A stretch of DNA of 32,413 bases, from the NCBI GenBank assembly GCA_013153515.1, contig JAADEI010000129.1:1-32413 (forward strand), given 5' to 3'. Position numbers and translations under genes: made by a program. The DNA is from Chlorobiota bacterium (lineage in GTDB: Bacteria > Bacteroidota > Bacteroidia > JAADEI01). Below, piece by piece: positions 27,204 to 32,413 of the stretch (within the stretch, counting starts at the first letter, position 1; every line of letters starts with the position of its first letter). The notes under the pieces are model-generated. The model did not search any database. It saw only the letters and a list, made by a program, of their open reading frames with translations, and was not told the origin of the DNA.

Positions 27204-27754
27204 GTGTTTGGGACAGAATTGAGATTGCCAGAGGAGACATTACCACCTTTGAAGTTGATGCGATTGTCAATGCCGCCAACTCGTCGCTGATGGGCGGCGG
27301 GGGAGTGGATGGAGCCATCCATCGGGCTGCCGGTCCTCAACTTAAAGAAGAATTAAAGCGAATCCGTAGAGAACAATATCCAGATGGGTTGCCGCCCGGA
27401 CAAGCAGTGATTACAAAAGGCTATAACCTGCCCGCTAAATACGTCATCCACACAGTCGGTCCAATATGGCGAGGCGGAAACCATAACGAAGACGAAATCC
27501 TTGCCAGTGCATATCGAAACTCGCTGAAAATAGCCAGTGAACGAAAGTTTGATACAGTCGCCTTCCCTTCCATTTCCACAGGAGCATATCGGTTTCCTGT
27601 TGAAAGAGCAGCGAAGATAGCACTAAAAACAATTGCAGATTTCTTGAGCCAAAATGAATATCCCAGAAAAGTGATTATGGTTCTTTACGACGAACCTACT
27701 TATGATGTTTACAAACGAACCTATGAGGAACTGTCTCATGAACAGATAGCGTGA
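27200..27754 (+). CDS. Macrodomain protein (O-acetyl-ADP-ribose deacetylase, YmdB-like)
   Basis: IARGDITTFEVDAIVNAANSSLMGGGGVDGAIHRAAG, GQAVITKGYNLPAKYVIHTVGP, VAFPSISTGAYRFPVERAA. ATGA overlap with the hydroxylase. Confidence 0.96.
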   Translation: MSVWDRIEIARGDITTFEVDAIVNAANSSLMGGGGVDGAIHRAAGPQLKEELKRIRREQYPDGLPPGQAVITKGYNLPAKYVIHTVGPIWRGGNHNEDEILASAYRNSLKIASERKFDTVAFPSISTGAYRFPVERAAKIALKTIADFLSQNEYPRKVIMVLYDEPTYDVYKRTYEELSHEQIA

Positions 27755-27782
27755 CTACTGCTGACAAACCCGCTTATATTCT

Positions 27783-27790
27783 TATCTTTG
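27783..27790 (+). promoter_or_regulatory. -7 element TATCTTTG for the rhomboid gene
   Basis: Exact TAnnTTTG, 16 nt before ATG. Confidence 0.6.
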
Positions 27791-27806
27791 CATAAAAAGT
27801 GCGTAA

Positions 27807-28556
27807 ATGATACCCTTATATGACATTATTCCCAGTCGTAGAAAGCCCATCGTTAACTATATCATAATTGTGCTGTGTTTCATTACATTCTTCTATGAAT
27901 TGAGCCTTTCACCTGTGGAAAGGGAGATTTTTGTAAGGACCTATGGAGTTGTTCCCGCTAATTATTCCGCTGTTCCCTTCTGGGAATGGTTCACCAACCT
28001 GTCCCTGCTTATTCCGCTCATCACAAGCATGTTCCTGCACGGAGGCTGGGCTCATATCATCGGAAACATGTGGTCGCTATGGATTTTCGGAGATAACGTG
28101 GAAGACGTAATGGGACACGTCAGATATGCTATATTTTATCTGCTCTCTGGTTTGGGAGCAATAACCCTGCACATACTGTTAAATCTTGATTCCACCATTC
28201 CAACCATTGGGGCTTCCGGGGCAATTTCAGGAGTTATGGGAGCATACATGTATTTGTTCCCGTGGAGCCGAATCGTTACACTAATCCCTGTGTTCTTTAT
28301 GGCATATTTCGTTGAGATTCCCGCCTATGTTTATTTAGGCGTGTGGTTCATAGGACAATTGATTTCTGGAATGGTTACTTTCGCCATTGGCAGTGCTGGC
28401 GGAATAGCCTTCTGGGCACATGTGGGAGGCTTCGTCGCCGGAATATTCCTCAGGAAACTGTTTGTTAAGGATGTTCCAAAGCCACCCAGATGGAACGATT
28501 ACTATTCAATTGAATACGATAGCACGGACAGGAATTATTATGGTCCCTTTTCTTAA
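27807..28556 (+). CDS. Rhomboid family intramembrane serine protease
   Basis: FLHGGWAHIIGNMWSLWIFGDNVEDVMGH, GASGAISGVMGAYMYLFP (GxSG), FWAHVGGFVAGIFL (catalytic His). Confidence 0.95.
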   Translation: MIPLYDIIPSRRKPIVNYIIIVLCFITFFYELSLSPVEREIFVRTYGVVPANYSAVPFWEWFTNLSLLIPLITSMFLHGGWAHIIGNMWSLWIFGDNVEDVMGHVRYAIFYLLSGLGAITLHILLNLDSTIPTIGASGAISGVMGAYMYLFPWSRIVTLIPVFFMAYFVEIPAYVYLGVWFIGQLISGMVTFAIGSAGGIAFWAHVGGFVAGIFLRKLFVKDVPKPPRWNDYYSIEYDSTDRNYYGPFS

Positions 28557-29134
28557 CTGATGCTTCTGCAGAATTTAAGAAATTTCTTGACTGCCCGAGC
28601 CCGATGGCTAAATTCATTCTTCACTTCAGCAGGCAGTTCGGCAAATGTTTGTTCATATCCATCAGGGATAAATATTGGGTCATACCCGAAACCGCCATGT
28701 CCCGATTCCACTTCCGCTATCCTGCCTTCCACAACACCCTCAAAGAAATGAGGAACACCGTCTATTATTGCCACAAGAACTGTTCTGAACCGTGCTTTTC
28801 GGTTAGTAATCCCTTTCATCTGTTTCAAGACCAGTTGCCTGCGTTGTGAAATAGTTAGGTCCTCACCGCCATATCGGGCAGTGTGAACACCGGGTTTCCC
28901 ACCAAGGGCGTCAATCTCTAATCCTGTGTCCTCGGCAAAAACAGGTTTCTTAAGCAGATGCCAAGCCTTATGTGCCTTTGCCCATGCATTGGCATCCAAC
29001 GTGGAAAATGGTTCTTCTATCGGCGGGAAGCCCTCAGGTAGCAATTCAATGGAAAGGGTATATTTTATTATGGCACGTAATTCTTCCAGTTTATGTGGAT
29101 TTCTGGTTGCCACAACCCACCTCTCAGGACACAT
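28553..29134 (-). CDS. rdgB: RdgB/HAM1 XTP/dITP pyrophosphatase
   Basis: VVATRNPHKLEELRAI, PVFAEDTGLEIDALGGKPGVHTARYGGE, GGFGYDPIFIPDGYEQTFAELPAEVKNEFSHRARAVKKF. Confidence 0.96.
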   Translation of the reverse strand: MCPERWVVATRNPHKLEELRAIIKYTLSIELLPEGFPPIEEPFSTLDANAWAKAHKAWHLLKKPVFAEDTGLEIDALGGKPGVHTARYGGEDLTISQRRQLVLKQMKGITNRKARFRTVLVAIIDGVPHFFEGVVEGRIAEVESGHGGFGYDPIFIPDGYEQTFAELPAEVKNEFSHRARAVKKFLKFCRSIS

Positions 29135-29612
29135 TATAAATTCTTTTTAGGTTTTCCCACAGTTTGGCTTTCAACTGCCTGTTTTTATATATTGCAGAAG
29201 GTTTATGAGAGAGTAAACAAACGGAATCTAAAAGATTAAAAGGCTTATATGCAAACTTGTTTGGGTCGTCTATGTTAATCCCAATCAGTGAGGGATGAAC
29301 GCCCATCACAAGAACATATTTAATCGTTGGGAAAACTCTCTTGAATGCTATGAAAGAAAAAGGTTTTTCCGGTTGCCAGTATGCCACTAAAGAGGAATGC
29401 TGTTGCTTGACTGCAAGCAAAATTTTTCCAATAAACCCTTCGTAAGGCTGTTGGTCATGGCTTGTAATAACCAGAGTGTGGACTGGCTGACCAGTTATCT
29501 CATACTCAACACTTGTAGGAAGGTAGAAAACATGCTCAATATGTGCTATTACACCTTCCCGATATTGGCTTTCCAATATTCCTTTCAAAATTTCAGACTT
29601 AAAATCATTCAT
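29124..29612 (-). CDS. Uncharacterised 162-aa protein upstream of rdgB
   Basis: MNDFKSEILKGILESQYREGVIAHIEHVFY... ; 11-nt overlap with rdgB. The 46 aa upstream of M29612 are antisense to ilvE and not protein-like, so the start was trimmed. Confidence 0.7.
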   Translation of the reverse strand: MNDFKSEILKGILESQYREGVIAHIEHVFYLPTSVEYEITGQPVHTLVITSHDQQPYEGFIGKILLAVKQQHSSLVAYWQPEKPFSFIAFKRVFPTIKYVLVMGVHPSLIGINIDDPNKFAYKPFNLLDSVCLLSHKPSAIYKNRQLKAKLWENLKRIYNVS

Positions 29613-29624
29613 GATTGTAAAATT

Positions 29625-30743
29625 ATGCCTAAATTTGCTAAAAAGCCATTGGGTATGCAAGTTCAAGAGATGCCAGAGATAAGGGTTCAAAGGGTAGGGC
29701 AGTCCAGAATAAATGAAGTTGATTGGGATAACCTCATTTTCGGAAGGCACTATTCAGACCACATGTTCGTGGCTGACTACCGAGATGGGCAATGGACAGA
29801 TTTAAGAATCGTTCCTTATGAGAAAATAAGCGTATATCCCGCATTGATTGCTTTCCACTACGGACAAGAAATCTTTGAGGGGTTGAAAGCCTATCGGACC
29901 GTGGACGGCAAAGTGGCTATATTCCGCCCTGACAAGAACATAAAGCGAATGAACAATTCGGCTCGCAGAATGGCTATGCCAGAATTTCCCTTTGATTGGT
30001 TTATGGAAGCAATGAAGAAACTGGTTAGCATAGACAAAGACTGGGTTCCAGCAGGCGACGATGTAGCACTATATATCAGACCCTTCATGATTGCCACTGA
30101 TGAATACGTTGGCGTCCGTCCCTCAGATACTTATAAACTGTTTATCATCACAAGCCCTGTTGGACCTTACTATGCCAAGCCACTTAACGTTAAGGTTGAA
30201 AGGAAATACGTCAGGGCATTTCCCGGAGGAACGGGGTATGCCAAGGCTGCTGGGAACTATGGCGGGGCAATGATGCCAACGGCTCTCGCTAAGGAAGAAG
30301 GCTTTGACCAACTCTTGTGGACAGATGGAATCCATCATGAATACATTGAGGAGTCCGGCACAATGAATGTCTTCTTCATTATCAACGGAACAGTAGTTAC
30401 GCCACCGCTCACTGGAACAATCCTTCCGGGAGTAACCAGAGATAGCATAATCACACTATGCAAGGATATGGGCATTCCCGTTGAGGAACGGCAAATAACT
30501 GTTAGGGAATTGTTTGAAGCGTATGAAAAAGGAATTCTGGAAGACGCTTTTGGCAGTGGAACAGCCGTTACAATCCATCACATTGTAAGCATTACGGACA
30601 TCCTGCCCAATGGAGAGAGGAGAACCATTGAATTACCAAGCCCTGAAAAACGGGAAGTTTCCAATAAATTGAAAGAAGTCCTTGAAGGCATTAAACGTAG
30701 GAAATATCCCGATCGGCATGGCTGGCTCGTCTATGTTGATTAA
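29625..30743 (+). CDS. ilvE: Branched-chain amino acid aminotransferase
   Basis: ALIAFHYGQEIFEGLKAYRTVDGKVAIFRPDKNIKRMNNSARRMAMP, YIRPFMIATDEYVGVRPSDTYKL, YAKAAGNYGGAMMPTALAKEEGFDQLLWTDG, IEESGTMNVFF. Start MPKFAKKPLGM at 29625 rather than 29397. Confidence 0.96.
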   Translation: MPKFAKKPLGMQVQEMPEIRVQRVGQSRINEVDWDNLIFGRHYSDHMFVADYRDGQWTDLRIVPYEKISVYPALIAFHYGQEIFEGLKAYRTVDGKVAIFRPDKNIKRMNNSARRMAMPEFPFDWFMEAMKKLVSIDKDWVPAGDDVALYIRPFMIATDEYVGVRPSDTYKLFIITSPVGPYYAKPLNVKVERKYVRAFPGGTGYAKAAGNYGGAMMPTALAKEEGFDQLLWTDGIHHEYIEESGTMNVFFIINGTVVTPPLTGTILPGVTRDSIITLCKDMGIPVEERQITVRELFEAYEKGILEDAFGSGTAVTIHHIVSITDILPNGERRTIELPSPEKREVSNKLKEVLEGIKRRKYPDRHGWLVYVD

Positions 30744-30761
30744 TTAACATTTGCTTGGATA

Positions 30762-31361
30762 ATGAACTTTATTGACGGCTTAAAAGGGATTGTATGGGAG
30801 CGTGGTCCCACATGGATAGTGCTAAACGTTGATAACACAGGGTTTTATTATAAGATTGAGATTCCCGCATATTCAGAAGATTTGCTTCCCGAAGGCAGTC
30901 AAGTGCACATTTTTACTTATGTTTTCAAGAATCCACAGGAAGAATTAATTATGTTCGGATTTCTTTCCCGGGAGGAGCGGAACCTGTTTGAAAGGCTTCT
31001 GAGAATTCAGGGAGTAGGAATTTCAATAGCAAGGAATATTCTGTCTACCTATTCACCGGCTGAGTTCGCTGGAATAGTCTCAGGAGAAGATGTTGAGAGT
31101 CTTAAAGACATAAAGGGCATTGGGGAAAGACTTGCTAATAGAATCATTTATGAACTGAAACCCGATTTTGACTTAAAGGCTGAACAGGCAAACAGTAGCC
31201 TAATCCTCAGTTCAATCAAAGCCCTTGAGATGCTCGGGCTGTCAAGACGGGAAGCCAGAAAACTGGTTAAGAAAGCCATTGAGTCGGGAATGGATGACGT
31301 TCAGAAGGTCGTTACTAAAGCCCTTCAACTGAGGGGAATTATTGGTTCACATGAAAAATAA
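30762..31361 (+). CDS. ruvA: Holliday junction branch migration protein RuvA
   Basis: MNFIDGLKGIVWERGPTWIVLNVDNTGFYYKIEIP, LFERLLRIQGVGISIARNILSTYSP, LKDIKGIGERLANRIIYELK. Confidence 0.95.
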   Translation: MNFIDGLKGIVWERGPTWIVLNVDNTGFYYKIEIPAYSEDLLPEGSQVHIFTYVFKNPQEELIMFGFLSREERNLFERLLRIQGVGISIARNILSTYSPAEFAGIVSGEDVESLKDIKGIGERLANRIIYELKPDFDLKAEQANSSLILSSIKALEMLGLSRREARKLVKKAIESGMDDVQKVVTKALQLRGIIGSHEK

Positions 31362-31391
31362 TCGTCCCGACCATTGCGTTGTCCTGCATAC

Positions 31392-32413
31392 ATGAAGAGG
31401 TTGTTACCCATATTGGTCGTCGCACTGGCTGCATGCCTGAAAGTCCCTGACCTTAAACCACCTTCGCTTATCTATTTCAACACAGACACCCTTTGGTTAG
31501 ACACCATATTCACAGGACTTTCTTCTTCCACATACTATTTGAAACTCTATAATCCCACAAAGGACAGGATAATTATCCCTGCTATTCTTCTTAGCAATTC
31601 AGACAAGTCGCCTTTTAGGTTGAATGTCAACGGGAAAGGGGGCAGGGCAGTGCGAAACGTTATTATTGAACCCAACGATAGCATATTCATCTTCGTTGAA
31701 GCAACTATTAATCCCACCGTTGAAAACCTGCCTTTCGTGGTATATGACCGATTGGTTGCTATTGACCAGAAAGGGGAGGAGTTAGCGTCTGTGGTCCTTG
31801 CCGCCTATGGGCAAAATGCACATTATTACAGGAACATAGTCATTTGCGATATGACATGGACTTCTGACAAACCTCACGTGCTGCTTGGTTCAGTGTTCGT
31901 GGACACCAATTGCGTGCTGACAATAAAAGAAGGGGCAAGGATTCATCTGGACCGGAACAGTGCTCTATTCATTGCTGGAACGCTAATTGTTGACGGTTCT
32001 TTTGAGAAACCCGTTGTGTTTCAACAAAGCAGGCTGGAAGATTTCTTTAAGGACATTCCCGGGCAGTGGCAGGCAATAGTTATTTTGCCCGTTTCCCAAA
32101 ACAATGTAATAAGAAATGCCATAATTAAAAACGGCGTCGCTGGACTAATCGTTGACTCAACAGGTAAGGATGCACCGGCAGTCAGGTTGTATCAGGTCCA
32201 CATAGACAACATGCTTGGATACGGTATTCTTGCTGGAAATTCATATATCTACGGCGAAAATGTTATTATTTCACGGGCTGGCGAACGGCTCATCGCTGCA
32301 TTCGGAGCAAAACTGGAATTTTTCCACGCCACAGTAGCGGGATATAGCGGGGAATATCTCAGGCGAAATAAGCCGGGGGTCCTGCTTGCAAACTACTACG
32401 GCACAACAGAAGA
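31392..32413 (+). CDS. Bacteroidota lipoprotein with putative beta-helix region (3' end outside window; absent from ORF track)
   Basis: ATG at 31392 opens a stop-free frame to the edge: MKRLLPILVVALAACLKVPDLKPPSLIYFNTDTLWLDTIFTGLSSSTYYLKLYNPTKDRIIIPAILLSNSDKSPFRLNVNG...; lipobox LAAC. Confidence 0.85.
   Translation, partial: MKRLLPILVVALAACLKVPDLKPPSLIYFNTDTLWLDTIFTGLSSSTYYLKLYNPTKDRIIIPAILLSNSDKSPFRLNVNGKGGRAVRNVIIEPNDSIFIFVEATINPTVENLPFVVYDRLVAIDQKGEELASVVLAAYGQNAHYYRNIVICDMTWTSDKPHVLLGSVFVDTNCVLTIKEGARIHLDRNSALFIAGTLIVDGSFEKPVVFQQSRLEDFFKDIPGQWQAIVILPVSQNNVIRNAIIKNGVAGLIVDSTGKDAPAVRLYQVHIDNMLGYGILAGNSYIYGENVIISRAGERLIAAFGAKLEFFHATVAGYSGEYLRRNKPGVLLANYYGTTE

Noticed and set aside
26538-28556. 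Hydroxylase-macrodomain-rhomboid as a defence island
   Set aside because: All three are commonly chromosomal; the rhomboid has its own promoter and there is no toxin, nuclease or mobile gene nearby.
29397-29624. N-terminal 76-aa extension of the ilvE ORF
   Set aside because: Antisense to the rdgB-linked gene; the aminotransferase homology begins at MPKFAKKPLGM.
29613-29750. N-terminal 46-aa extension of the minus-strand ORF 29124-29750
   Set aside because: Antisense to the ilvE start region and not protein-like; start trimmed to 29612.
1-32413. CRISPR array, tRNA, rRNA, transposase or prophage
   Set aside because: No regularly spaced identical repeats, no tRNA-like sequence noticed, and no recombinase or phage structural text in the ORFs.

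Overview
The window is a gene-dense stretch of what looks like a Bacteroidota chromosome. Supporting signs are T9SS C-terminal domains, a DUF4249 lipoprotein behind a TonB receptor, a DUF5916 protein, RHS core text of the Bacteroidota type, and TAnnTTTG promoter elements. I support about 29 coding regions, most of them core or conserved genes: metK, radical SAM/SPASM, lptB, recJ, bcp, OsmC, endonuclease V, KtrA-like, tilS, etfBA, BFN, nupC, YbaB, dNK, FA2H-like hydroxylase, macrodomain, rhomboid, rdgB, ilvE and ruvA. Two CDSs run off the window edges: an RHS fragment on the left and a lipoprotein missing from the ORF track on the right. I see no rRNA, tRNA, CRISPR array, transposase or recognisable defence island, and no convincing complete undescribed multi-gene system. 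The most unusual signals are: (1) a two-armed inverted array of about eight ACTCYGTG-like units phased at 10-11 nt, upstream of ktrA; (2) exact TAnnTTTG elements 4-5 nt before the start codons of metK and ktrA, implying near-leaderless mRNAs; (3) face-to-face, apparently mutually exclusive promoters between bcp and osmC; (4) an uncharacterised 162-aa protein coupled to rdgB, with its start codon only 12 bp from the divergent ilvE start. Promoter positions also let me correct several start codons in the ORF track. All homology calls are by eye; no searches were run.
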